Source: an uncultured Clostridium sp.
GTDB lineage: Bacteria > Bacillota > Clostridia > Clostridiales > Clostridiaceae
Length of the DNA: 64,000 bases
NCBI RefSeq assembly: GCF_947039605.1
Contig: NZ_CAMQZG010000008.1
Span: 21,841-85,840 of the forward strand
Reading direction: 5' to 3'
A program made the translations under genes and the position numbers. Positions 1 to 7,110 of this stretch are shown piece by piece. The first letter of the stretch is position 1, and the number at the start of each line of letters is the position of its first letter. The notes beneath the pieces are model-generated. The model had not been told where the DNA came from, did no database searches, and saw only the letters and a program-made list of their open reading frames with translations.

Positions 1-201
1 TCTCATATCTTCCATTAGAACTGGTCCTGTAGTTTCTCTAATTCCTGGATAGTTAACTATTTCAGCTGTTGTAGTAACCTGTCCACCAAATCTTTCTTTC
101 TCTATAATAAGGGTACTCATTTTTGCTCTACCAGCATAAACTCCTGCTGATAATGCTGCTGGGCCACCACCTATAATTACTAAATCATATATCTTTTCCA
201 T
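1..201 (-). CDS. Thioredoxin reductase-like flavoprotein, N-terminal part (cut by window edge)
   Basis: The first 67 codons read from an ATG at 201 and run off the window. The start MEKIYDLVIIGGGPAALSAG is the FAD-binding GxGxxG/A Rossmann motif of the thioredoxin reductase/AhpF-like family, followed by an ERFGGQV-type segment and a NYPG motif, both usual for TrxB. The gene lies behind ahpC on the same strand with about 150 bases between them, so it is likely the reductase that regenerates AhpC, directly or through a small redox protein. A terminator-like hairpin (308-334) and a long hairpin (237-287) lie between them, so its level may differ from ahpC. The C-terminal NAD(P)H domain and redox CxxC lie outside the window. 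Confidence 0.85.
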   Translation of the reverse strand, partial: MEKIYDLVIIGGGPAALSAGVYAGRAKMSTLIIEKERFGGQVTTTAEIVNYPGIRETTGPVLMEDMR

Positions 202-236
202 AATTCTTACCTCCTACTAATTTACTATTTAATTCA

Positions 237-287
237 AAATATTATCAAGCATTTCAAGCTCTTTACTTGAAAGGTTTGATAATATTT
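237..287. other. Long nested hairpin between ahpC and the reductase gene
   Basis: A perfect 12-base-pair outer stem (237-248 with 276-287) encloses an inner 7-base-pair stem (252-258 with 266-272) with a 7-base loop. No T-run follows it on the minus strand, so it is not an obvious terminator. It could stabilise or process the mRNA that reaches the reductase gene; this role is inferred. Confidence 0.55.
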
Positions 288-307
288 CTCAATAACATTT
301 TAATTAA

Positions 308-334
308 AAGGGAGCTGCCATTGACAGCCCCCTT
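308..334 (-). terminator. Terminator after ahpC
   Basis: On the minus strand a GC-rich hairpin (AAGGGGGCTG... with CAGCTCCCTT) follows the ahpC stop and is followed by TTTTAATT. It probably makes reductase transcription from the ahpC promoter partial. Confidence 0.65.
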
Positions 335-350
335 ATTAATTTTATATTTC

Positions 351-914
351 TTAAAGTTTTCCTACTAAATCAAGACTTGGAATTAATGTATCTTCACCTG
401 GTTGCCATTTAGCTGGACATACTTGATCTCCATGTTCTGCAACGAATTGAGCTGATTGAACTTTTCTTAATAAGTCCTTAGCATCTCTTCCTATTCCTAA
501 ATCGTTAACTTCGTAAGCTTTAATTTCTCCATCTGGATTAATTATGAATGTTCCTCTTAAAGCAAGACCTTCTTCTTCTATCATAACCTCAAAATCTCTA
601 GCAAGAACTCCTCTTGGGTCAGCTAACATTGGGTATGTTACTTTAGCAATTTTTTCTGATGTATCAGCCCATGCTTTGTGTACGAAATGTGTATCACATG
701 ATACTGAATATATTTCACATCCTACTTTTTTAAACTCTGCATAGTGGTCTTCTAAGTCTTCTAACTCAGTTGGACATACAAATGAGAAATCTGCTGGGTA
801 GAATACTACTGCTGACCAGTGTCCTTTTAAATTTTCTAATGAAACTTCTTTGAATTCACCTGTTTGGTAAGCTTGTACTTTAAAATCTGAAACTTTTTTA
901 TTTATTAATGACAT
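351..914 (-). CDS. ahpC: Alkyl hydroperoxide reductase subunit C (typical 2-Cys peroxiredoxin)
   Basis: A cytosolic peroxidase that reduces H2O2 and organic hydroperoxides. The protein has 187 residues, the usual family length. The peroxidatic cysteine is C47 in FVCPTE and the resolving cysteine is C166 in DQVCPAKW, as in typical 2-Cys peroxiredoxins. A good ribosome site (AGGAGGAATTAATT) precedes the ATG. Its partner reductase is probably the thioredoxin reductase-like gene downstream. A consensus promoter with a possible PerR operator lies at 1043-1071. The next genes on the other strand (alcohol dehydrogenase, Dps) also fit a stress neighbourhood. Confidence 0.96.
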   Translation of the reverse strand: MSLINKKVSDFKVQAYQTGEFKEVSLENLKGHWSAVVFYPADFSFVCPTELEDLEDHYAEFKKVGCEIYSVSCDTHFVHKAWADTSEKIAKVTYPMLADPRGVLARDFEVMIEEEGLALRGTFIINPDGEIKAYEVNDLGIGRDAKDLLRKVQSAQFVAEHGDQVCPAKWQPGEDTLIPSLDLVGKL

Positions 915-1009
915 AATTAATTCCTCCTAATTTTTCTCTCTATTTTTTTATATCTATTTTATATCTAATTTTTATATTTATTCTTATTTATTTTTAGTTT
1001 TAAATTCCG

Positions 1010-1025
1010 TTGATTAATTAATCAA
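1010..1025. promoter_or_regulatory. 16-bp perfect palindrome in the ahpC leader
   Basis: TTGATTAATTAATCAA is a perfect 16-base palindrome just downstream of the ahpC -10 box, near the expected transcription start. It could be an operator; the binding protein is unknown. In AT-rich DNA a chance origin is possible. Confidence 0.4.
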
Positions 1026-1042
1026 ATAATCTTTATGTACTA

Positions 1043-1071
1043 ATAATAGTTCTTATTTAGTTTGATGTCAA
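1043..1071 (-). promoter_or_regulatory. Sigma-A promoter of ahpC with PerR-box-like sequence
   Basis: On the minus strand TTGACA (1066-1071) and TATTAT (1043-1048) are separated by exactly 17 bases. The sequence TAAGAACTATTATTA over the -10 matches the PerR 7-1-7 consensus at about 11 of 15 positions. PerR control of ahpC is known in Firmicutes; here it is inferred from the match. Confidence 0.65.
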
Positions 1072-1242
1072 TACTTAATTGAAAATATCTTTCAATTAGA
1101 TGTAAAATTCTTTGTTCATATATATTTCCTTTTATTATAAATATAAACTTCTATTAACAGTGTTATACATTAGAGATTATTTTATCTCAGTTAACCTAAG
1201 CTATCTTGTAAAATTCTTGATTTTTCATAATATTTATTTTTA

Positions 1243-1300
1243 TAATTTAGTTTAGTGTGAACTACTCACCACTTAGCTAAAGCTTGAAGTGGGAGAATTC
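1243..1300 (-). mobile_element. Orphan IS200/IS605-type end hairpin (remnant)
   Basis: A hairpin pairs CTCACCACTT (1265-1274) with AAGTGGGAG (1287-1295). Read on the minus strand it has the layout GAATTCTCCCACTT...AAGTGGTGAGTAGTTCA, which I recognise from right ends of IS200/IS605 elements in Firmicutes. No transposase gene remains around it. It occupies part of the gap between ahpC and the alcohol dehydrogenase. The rest of that gap (1072-1242, 1301-1445) is AT-rich with nothing else that I recognise. Confidence 0.45.
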
Positions 1301-1463
1301 TCTCAAATTAAGTTAAAATCTTATTTACTTCTAAATATACTATTATCTTTAGAAAAATGAATAATTCTCCATAAAATTCACATTAATAAAGTATAGAATT
1401 AATTTATAATTTTATGAAATTAAATTTAACAAAACTATTTAAAAACAAAGGAGGATTATTCAT

Positions 1464-2624
1464 ATGAATAATTTTGATTTTTATAACCCAACAAAGATAA
1501 TATTTGGTAAGGATAGATTAGCAGAGCTTGATAACGTAGTTCCAAAGAATGCCAGAGTTCTTATAACTTACGGTGGTGGTTCTGTTAAAAGATTCGGTAC
1601 TTTAGATAAAGTTATAGCTTCACTTAAAGGTAGAAAAGTTTTTGAATTTGGTGGAATTGAGCCAAATCCACAATTTACTACATTAATGAAAGCTATAGAA
1701 ATAGTTAAAAATGAAAAAATAGATTTCTTACTTGCAGTTGGTGGTGGTTCTGTTATGGACGGAACTAAGTTTATATCACTTGCTACTTGCTACGATGGAA
1801 ATTCTGAAGATATATTAACAAGCCCAAATAAAAGACAATTACCATTCACAAATGCAATAGCACTTGGAACTGTTTGTACACTTCCTGCAACTGGTTCAGA
1901 AATGAATGCCGGTGGAGTTGTTTGTATAGGAGATGCTAAACTTTCATTTGGAAATCATTTAGTATTCCCTAAATTCTCATTTGTAGATCCAACTCTTACA
2001 ATGACACTTCCAGATAAGCAAGTTGCTAATGGAATCATAGATACATTTATACATGTATGTGAGCAGTATGTAACTTACCCAGCTGAGGGAAGATTCCAAG
2101 ATAGAACATCAGAGGGAATCCTTCAAACTCTTATAGAAGTTGGACCAAAAACTCTTGCTGACAAAGAAAATTATGATATGAGAGCAAACCTTGTTTGGTG
2201 TGCAACTATGGGACTTAATGGTCTTATAGGTTCAGGAGTACCTCAAGATTGGTCATGTCATATGATAGGACATGAACTTACAGCTATGTTTGGACTTGAC
2301 CACGCTGTAACTCTTGCAATACTTCAACCAGCAATTTGGACAATAAGAAAAGATAAAAAACAACCTAAACTTGTTCAATTCGCAGAGAGAGTTTGGAATA
2401 TCACAGAAGGAACAGATTCAGAAAAAGCTGACATGGCAATTGCTAAAACAAGAGCTTTCTTTGAAAGTCTTGGAGTAAAAACACACCTTTCTGATTATAA
2501 TATTAAAGAAGAACAAATCGAAGATATAGTAAAAGCTTTAGAAACTCATGGAATGGTAGCTTTATCAGAAACAGGTGACTTAACACTTGAAGTAAGTAGA
2601 GAAATTCTTAAAAACGCTTTCTAA
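1464..2624 (+). CDS. Iron-containing alcohol dehydrogenase (butanol dehydrogenase type)
   Basis: An NAD(P)H-dependent alcohol/aldehyde oxidoreductase of the type III iron family, 386 residues, usual for clostridial NADPH-butanol dehydrogenases (BdhA/YqhD group). The N-terminal FDFYNPTKIIFGK, the cofactor-binding LLAVGGGSVMDGTK, the LPATGSEMN segment and the metal-binding histidines in CHMIGHELTA and LDHAVTLA are visible. It starts at an ATG behind AAAGGAGGATT. Dps follows closely on the same strand. A role in detoxifying reactive aldehydes during oxidative stress is known for YqhD-like members; fermentation is the alternative. Confidence 0.92.
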   Translation: MNNFDFYNPTKIIFGKDRLAELDNVVPKNARVLITYGGGSVKRFGTLDKVIASLKGRKVFEFGGIEPNPQFTTLMKAIEIVKNEKIDFLLAVGGGSVMDGTKFISLATCYDGNSEDILTSPNKRQLPFTNAIALGTVCTLPATGSEMNAGGVVCIGDAKLSFGNHLVFPKFSFVDPTLTMTLPDKQVANGIIDTFIHVCEQYVTYPAEGRFQDRTSEGILQTLIEVGPKTLADKENYDMRANLVWCATMGLNGLIGSGVPQDWSCHMIGHELTAMFGLDHAVTLAILQPAIWTIRKDKKQPKLVQFAERVWNITEGTDSEKADMAIAKTRAFFESLGVKTHLSDYNIKEEQIEDIVKALETHGMVALSETGDLTLEVSREILKNAF

Positions 2625-2702
2625 TATAGCACATCTTATATAGTTTTGACTTTTGCTAAGTATATTGGTTCTTCAAATAATATATCTAGGGAGGAATTAA
2701 CA

Positions 2703-3137
2703 TTGCATTTAGAAAAAGAATTGAACGTATACCTTGCAAACCAAAGTGTACTTCATACAAAACTACATAATTTACATTGGTATGTATCAGGGGAAGGATT
2801 TTTTACAATCCACCTAAAATTAGAAGAACTCTATACAGCTATGGCTACAGAAATGGATGCTGTTGCAGAACTTCTTCTATCATCAGGTTTTAAGCCAGTA
2901 GCTTCATTAAAAGCTCAGCTTGCTATAACTACTATCAAAGAACTTGCAGATACAAAAGTTAGTGCAAGAAAAGCAATGGAAACTGTTTTAGCAGATTTTA
3001 CACTAATGAAAGATGATGCTAAAAAAATAGCTACTCTTGCTGATAAAGATAAAAAACAAGCTATTGTAGACTTAATGAGTGGCTATGTTGCTGGATTTGA
3101 AAAAGATATTTGGATGCTTAATGCATACCTTGGATAA
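2703..3137 (+). CDS. dps: Dps/ferritin-like DNA-protection protein (TTG start)
   Basis: A Dps-family protein that oxidises and stores iron and protects DNA from peroxide. The conserved block KLHNLHWYVSGEGFF with HLKLEELYTAM supplies the ferroxidase ligands at the dimer interface. I place the start at TTG 2703 (MHLEKELN), because GGGAGG lies 8 bases before it. The frame is open upstream to another TTG at 2646, but that start has no ribosome site. This gives 144 residues. It follows the alcohol dehydrogenase by 78 bases and ends in a strong terminator, suggesting cotranscription. Confidence 0.9.
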   Translation: MHLEKELNVYLANQSVLHTKLHNLHWYVSGEGFFTIHLKLEELYTAMATEMDAVAELLLSSGFKPVASLKAQLAITTIKELADTKVSARKAMETVLADFTLMKDDAKKIATLADKDKKQAIVDLMSGYVAGFEKDIWMLNAYLG

Positions 3138-3148
3138 ATAATTTTAAG

Positions 3149-3179
3149 CAGTCGTATAATTTTTATACGACTGTTTTTT
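3149..3179 (+). terminator. Terminator after dps
   Basis: CAGTCGTATAA...TTATACGACTG hairpin followed by TTTTTT. Confidence 0.85.
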
Positions 3180-3222
3180 ATTGTATAATGTAGAAGTTAT
3201 TTTAAACTTCGGAGGTAAACAA

Positions 3223-3801
3223 ATGAAGAAGCCAGTTACTATACTTATAACAGCGCTTATATCAATAGTCCTATCTTTTGTGATATATAGATTTATGACT
3301 ATAAAATTAATTGACCTTATGTACTTTAATCAAGATTATTTAATTTGGGTGTATCTAGGATTTAATATTGTCCAAGCCATCTTAACCTTTATAATTTTAT
3401 TTTCTATATTAAATAGAAAAATTAATAAAATTAGTATTTTTGCTATAGGTGTACTTTATTTAATAACACTTGTTTTTGTTCTATTTGTAAGACAAAAAGG
3501 TGTACAGGGCTATGAATTTAATTTAGTTACAGACTACTATCAATGGACTGCTAATAGCACTAATATTCTTATTGCACTTATGAATGCAATATTATTCTTA
3601 CCACTTGCTTATATATTTAAAAGAGCAAAATATAGCATAGGAATTATTTCAGGAATCATTATAATTACTCTATGCGAAATAGCTCAGTATATATTCTCTC
3701 TTGGTATATTTGATATTGGAGATATTGTATTAAATAGCTTTGGTTTTATTGTAGGAATTATATTATTCAAAATAATATGCCCAAGAAAAGCTTTTACATA
3801 A
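3223..3801 (+). CDS. VanZ-like membrane protein
   Basis: A 192-residue integral membrane protein with about five hydrophobic helices (for example residues 6-25, 45-65, 69-86, 115-135, 139-175). The overall pattern resembles the VanZ/RDD-type family; the exact function is unknown. I choose ATG 3223 (MKKPVTILIT) because CGGAGGTAAACAA precedes it; the in-frame TTG at 3181 has no such site. It has its own terminators on both sides, so it is probably monocistronic. Confidence 0.65.
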   Translation: MKKPVTILITALISIVLSFVIYRFMTIKLIDLMYFNQDYLIWVYLGFNIVQAILTFIILFSILNRKINKISIFAIGVLYLITLVFVLFVRQKGVQGYEFNLVTDYYQWTANSTNILIALMNAILFLPLAYIFKRAKYSIGIISGIIIITLCEIAQYIFSLGIFDIGDIVLNSFGFIVGIILFKIICPRKAFT

Positions 3802-3843
3802 AAAAATCTACCTATCCTCTTCTAAGGTTAGGTAGATTTTTTT
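3801..3843. terminator. Bidirectional terminator between VanZ-like gene and proA
   Basis: AAATCTACCTA...TAGGTAGATTT stem with A-run before and T-run after, serving both convergent genes. Confidence 0.85.
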
Positions 3844-3850
3844 ATTTTAA

Positions 3851-5095
3851 TTATCTAATTTGTCCATTTCCATAAATAATATACTTACTTGTTGTAAGCT
3901 CTTTAAGCCCCATAGGACCTCTTGCATGAAGCTTTTGTGTACTTATTCCTATCTCTGCACCAAAACCAAACTCGCTACCATCTGTAAACCTTGTTGAAGC
4001 ATTAACATAAACTGCTGCTGCATCAACTCTTTGAAGGAACTTTTCTGAGTTAAAATAGTTAGTTGTGACTATTGCTTCTGAATGTCCTGTTCCAAATTTA
4101 TTTATATGTGCTATAGCATCGTCTAAACTATCAACAACTTTTACTGAAAGTATAAAATCTAAAAATTCTGTATTAAAATCTACTTCTGTTGCATCAACTA
4201 TATTCTCTACTATTGCTTTAGTTCTTGCACACCCTCTAATTTCAACACCTTTATCCATTAACTCTTTTAAAGCTATTGGAAGGAATTTTTCTGCTACATC
4301 TTTATGCACAAGCATTGATTCTGCTGCATTACAAACTCCTGGTCTTGAAGTTTTAGCATTTATAATTATATTCTTTGCCATCTGCATATCACACTCTGCA
4401 TCAACATATATATGACAATTTCCAGTACCAGTTTCAATAACTGGCACTGTAGCATTTTGAACTACTGCTTTTATAAGCCCAGCACCACCTCTTGGAATTA
4501 AGACATCAAGATAATCATTAAGTTTCATAAACTCACTCGCTGTTTCTCTTGAAGTATCTTCTAAAATTTGAACTGTTCCCTCTAAAAGTCCAACTTCTTT
4601 AACTGCATCTTTTATAATCTCAACTATTTTCAAGTTTGAATTTATAGCTTCTTTTCCACCTCTTAAAAGTACTGCATTACCAGTTTTCAAGCAAAGTGCC
4701 GCTGCATCAGCAGTTACATTTGGTCTTGATTCATATATTATTCCTACAACTCCAAGTGGAACTCTTTGAACTCCAATTTTAAGCTCATTCATCATCTTTT
4801 TCATAGAAGTAACTTCCCCGATTGGATCATCAAGTTTTACTATATGTCTAACACCCTCTGCCATTGCCTCGACTCTCTCTTTAGAAAGTTCAAGTCTATC
4901 AACTAAAGATTCTTTAGTTCCTTTTTCCCTTGCAACCTTAACATCTTTTTCATTCTCTACAAGAATTTCATCACATCTCTCACAAAGCTTATCTGCTATA
5001 TTTAAAAGTGCCTCATTCTTTTTAGCTGTTGCTGTTATTCCAAGTTCATAAGCTGCTTCTTTTGCAAGTTTACCTTTAACTATTAATTCACTCAT
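3851..5095 (-). CDS. proA: Gamma-glutamyl phosphate reductase
   Basis: Second step of proline synthesis: NADPH reduction of glutamyl 5-phosphate to glutamate semialdehyde. It has 414 residues, normal for ProA. The catalytic cysteine is in the PGVCNAAE motif, and the aldehyde-dehydrogenase-type signature GSEFGFGAEIGIST is near the C-terminus. The start is ATG 5095 (MSELIVKG). Its ribosome site AAAGGAG lies inside the last codons of proB, and one base separates the proB stop from this ATG, so the pair is translationally coupled. Confidence 0.96.
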   Translation of the reverse strand: MSELIVKGKLAKEAAYELGITATAKKNEALLNIADKLCERCDEILVENEKDVKVAREKGTKESLVDRLELSKERVEAMAEGVRHIVKLDDPIGEVTSMKKMMNELKIGVQRVPLGVVGIIYESRPNVTADAAALCLKTGNAVLLRGGKEAINSNLKIVEIIKDAVKEVGLLEGTVQILEDTSRETASEFMKLNDYLDVLIPRGGAGLIKAVVQNATVPVIETGTGNCHIYVDAECDMQMAKNIIINAKTSRPGVCNAAESMLVHKDVAEKFLPIALKELMDKGVEIRGCARTKAIVENIVDATEVDFNTEFLDFILSVKVVDSLDDAIAHINKFGTGHSEAIVTTNYFNSEKFLQRVDAAAVYVNASTRFTDGSEFGFGAEIGISTQKLHARGPMGLKELTTSKYIIYGNGQIR

Positions 5096-5096
5096 A

Positions 5097-5909
5097 TTAA
5101 TTCTCCTTTCTACCAATAAATAATGTTCCTACTTTTCTATCTTCAATTAAAATATCTCTAAGTATTGCAGGATTCTCACCATTTGCAAGCACCATACTAA
5201 TACCTTTATTAACTACTTTTTCAGCTGCTGAAATTTTAGTTCTCATTCCACCAGTTCCAAGTGATGAACCAGCATCTCCTGCACAGCCTCTAACCTCATC
5301 AGTTATTTCCTCTATCTCATTTATAAGCTTTGCATTCTTATCTTTTCTTGGGTCCCCATTATAAAAACCATCTATATCAGATAATATAACAAGTAAATCA
5401 GCACTAGTTAAAAGTGAAACTATCGCTGATAAATTATCATTATCTCCAAAATTACATATATTCTCTATCTCATCTATAGAAACCGTATCATTCTCATTTA
5501 CTATCGGAATTATTCCTTGTTCAAGCAATGTATCAAATGTATTACAAACATTATCTCTCATTCTTTCATCTTCTATAACATCTCTAGTTAAAAGAACTTG
5601 TGCAACTAAATGCCCATACTCTGCAAAAAACTTACTATATATATTCATAAGGTGACATTGACCAACAGCAGCTGCTGCTTGCTTTCCTTTAGTAGTAGTA
5701 GGCTTTTCTTTAAGACCCATTCTACTAATTCCAACTCCAACTGCCCCTGAAGAAACAAGTATCATTTCTTTCCCCATATTCTGAAGGTCAGATAAAACTC
5801 TTGCAAATTTTTCTATGCTCCCAAGATTTATATTTCCATTCTTATGTGTAAGGCTTGATGTCCCAACCTTTACAACTATTCTTTTTGCATCTTTTATGCT
5901 TACTGCCAT
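5097..5909 (-). CDS. proB: Glutamate 5-kinase, short form without PUA domain
   Basis: First step of proline synthesis: ATP phosphorylation of glutamate. The amino-acid kinase motifs VKVGTSSLTH, LVSSGAVGVG, IVNENDTVS and GGMRTKISAAE are all present. At 270 residues it stops after the kinase domain and lacks the C-terminal PUA domain of longer ProB proteins; such short forms are known in Firmicutes. The start ATG follows AAGGGGCG. It is the first gene of proBA. I see no T-box upstream. Confidence 0.95.
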   Translation of the reverse strand: MAVSIKDAKRIVVKVGTSSLTHKNGNINLGSIEKFARVLSDLQNMGKEMILVSSGAVGVGISRMGLKEKPTTTKGKQAAAAVGQCHLMNIYSKFFAEYGHLVAQVLLTRDVIEDERMRDNVCNTFDTLLEQGIIPIVNENDTVSIDEIENICNFGDNDNLSAIVSLLTSADLLVILSDIDGFYNGDPRKDKNAKLINEIEEITDEVRGCAGDAGSSLGTGGMRTKISAAEKVVNKGISMVLANGENPAILRDILIEDRKVGTLFIGRKEN

Positions 5910-6115
5910 TACTCTATTCGCCCCTTCTTATCTGTATTTTATTAATATTTATTATACCCTATATGTATTTCTTCTATCTATATAATCATACTTTAGAAAG
6001 TATAAATTTCATAATCATTAGTTACCTTTTAGTGCCTTGATAAATTTTTAGTATTAATATAAGCTATTTATAGAAGATAAATTATATACTGAAATAAAAA
6101 AACTTGGGGGTTAAT

Positions 6116-6925
6116 ATGTATAAATTAATAGCAATAGATATGGATGGAACTCTTTTAAATAGTAAGAAGGAAATCACACAAAGAACTAAAGATGCAATAA
6201 AAGCAGCAAGAGAAAAAGGTGTTTATGTAGTTTTAGCATCTGGTAGACCACTTGAAGGACTTTTAAAATCACTAGACCAATTAGAACTTATTACAAAAAA
6301 TGATTATGCTTTAAGTTATAATGGATGTCTTGTGCAAAATGTAGCTACAAAAGAAGTAATCTCAGATATTACTTTAAAAGGTTCAGACCTTATAGACCTT
6401 TTAGCTCATAGTAAAGAAGTAGGAGTTAACATACATAGTTTCTCAAAAGATAGAGGACTTATAACACCTAAACATAGTAAATACACACAAGTTGAAGCTG
6501 ATATAAATGATATAGATATAAATATTGTTTCTCATGATAATATAAATCCAGAAGAAACAATAGTTAAAGTTATGATGATTGATGAGCCAGAAGTTTTAGA
6601 TGCTGCAATGGCTAAACTTCCAAAAGAACTTTGGGATAAATATAGTGTAGCTAAAAGCACACCTTTCTTCCTTGAATTCTTCAACAAAGAATCAAACAAA
6701 GGACTCGCACTTGATAGACTTGTAAAGCACCTTGGAATTACAAAAGAAGAGGTTATAACTATTGGAGATGCAATGAATGACTTCCCAATGATTGAATATG
6801 CAGGAATGGGAGTTGCTATGGGTAATGCAGTACCTGAAATTAAAGCTGCTTCACAGTACATCACAGATACAAACGATAATGATGGAGTTGCAAAAGCAAT
6901 AGAAAAATTAGTTTTAGGATTATAA
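6116..6925 (+). CDS. HAD-superfamily Cof-type sugar/cofactor phosphatase
   Basis: A 269-residue cytosolic phosphatase of the Cof/YidA group. HAD motif I is DMDGTLLNS near the N-terminus, motif II is the serine in LASGRP, motif III is a lysine in the NKGLAL region, and motif IV is GDAMNDFPMI. The large middle cap domain (about residues 85-190) is the C2B type. ATG 6116 is chosen because GGGGG lies just before it; upstream TTG 6104 overlaps that site. The substrate cannot be read from sequence. Confidence 0.9.
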   Translation: MYKLIAIDMDGTLLNSKKEITQRTKDAIKAAREKGVYVVLASGRPLEGLLKSLDQLELITKNDYALSYNGCLVQNVATKEVISDITLKGSDLIDLLAHSKEVGVNIHSFSKDRGLITPKHSKYTQVEADINDIDINIVSHDNINPEETIVKVMMIDEPEVLDAAMAKLPKELWDKYSVAKSTPFFLEFFNKESNKGLALDRLVKHLGITKEEVITIGDAMNDFPMIEYAGMGVAMGNAVPEIKAASQYITDTNDNDGVAKAIEKLVLGL

Positions 6926-6947
6926 TATTTAATTCTGAGTTATAAAT

Positions 6948-6998
6948 AAAAAACCTGTGGATAACTTTTATGAAAAGTTGTCCACAGGTTTTTATTTT
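6948..6998. terminator. Bidirectional terminator
   Basis: AACCTGTGGA...TCCACAGGTT stem with A- and T-runs, between the HAD gene and the mgtA-side microprotein. Confidence 0.85.
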
Positions 6999-7088
6999 TT
7001 ATAAATCTTTTTTTATTAAAATCACAGCTGGTAAAATAATATACGCTATTGCTGCAACTATAAATCCTAATATTGTTAATGCACTCAT
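6999..7088 (-). CDS. 29-residue membrane microprotein behind mgtA
   Basis: An ATG at 7088 preceded by GAGGTGATAACT opens a 29-codon frame: one hydrophobic helix (LTILGFIVAAIAYIILPAVI) ending in a short basic tail LIKKDL. It starts 22 bases after the mgtA stop and runs up to the shared terminator, so it is probably in the mgtA operon. The size and layout resemble KdpF or the small proteins that bind Mg2+ transporters in enterobacteria. Homology to any of them is not shown; the link is inferred from position. Confidence 0.7.
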   Translation of the reverse strand: MSALTILGFIVAAIAYIILPAVILIKKDL

Positions 7089-7110
7089 AGTTATCACCTC
7101 ATAAACTTTC

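Noticed and set aside
3181..3222. Longer N-terminus for the VanZ-like protein from TTG 3181
   Set aside because: No ribosome site before TTG 3181; a strong GGAGG precedes ATG 3223.
5910..6090. T-box leader upstream of proBA
   Set aside because: The gap is only about 200 bases, shared with a divergent gene, and has no AGGGUGGNACCGCG-type block.
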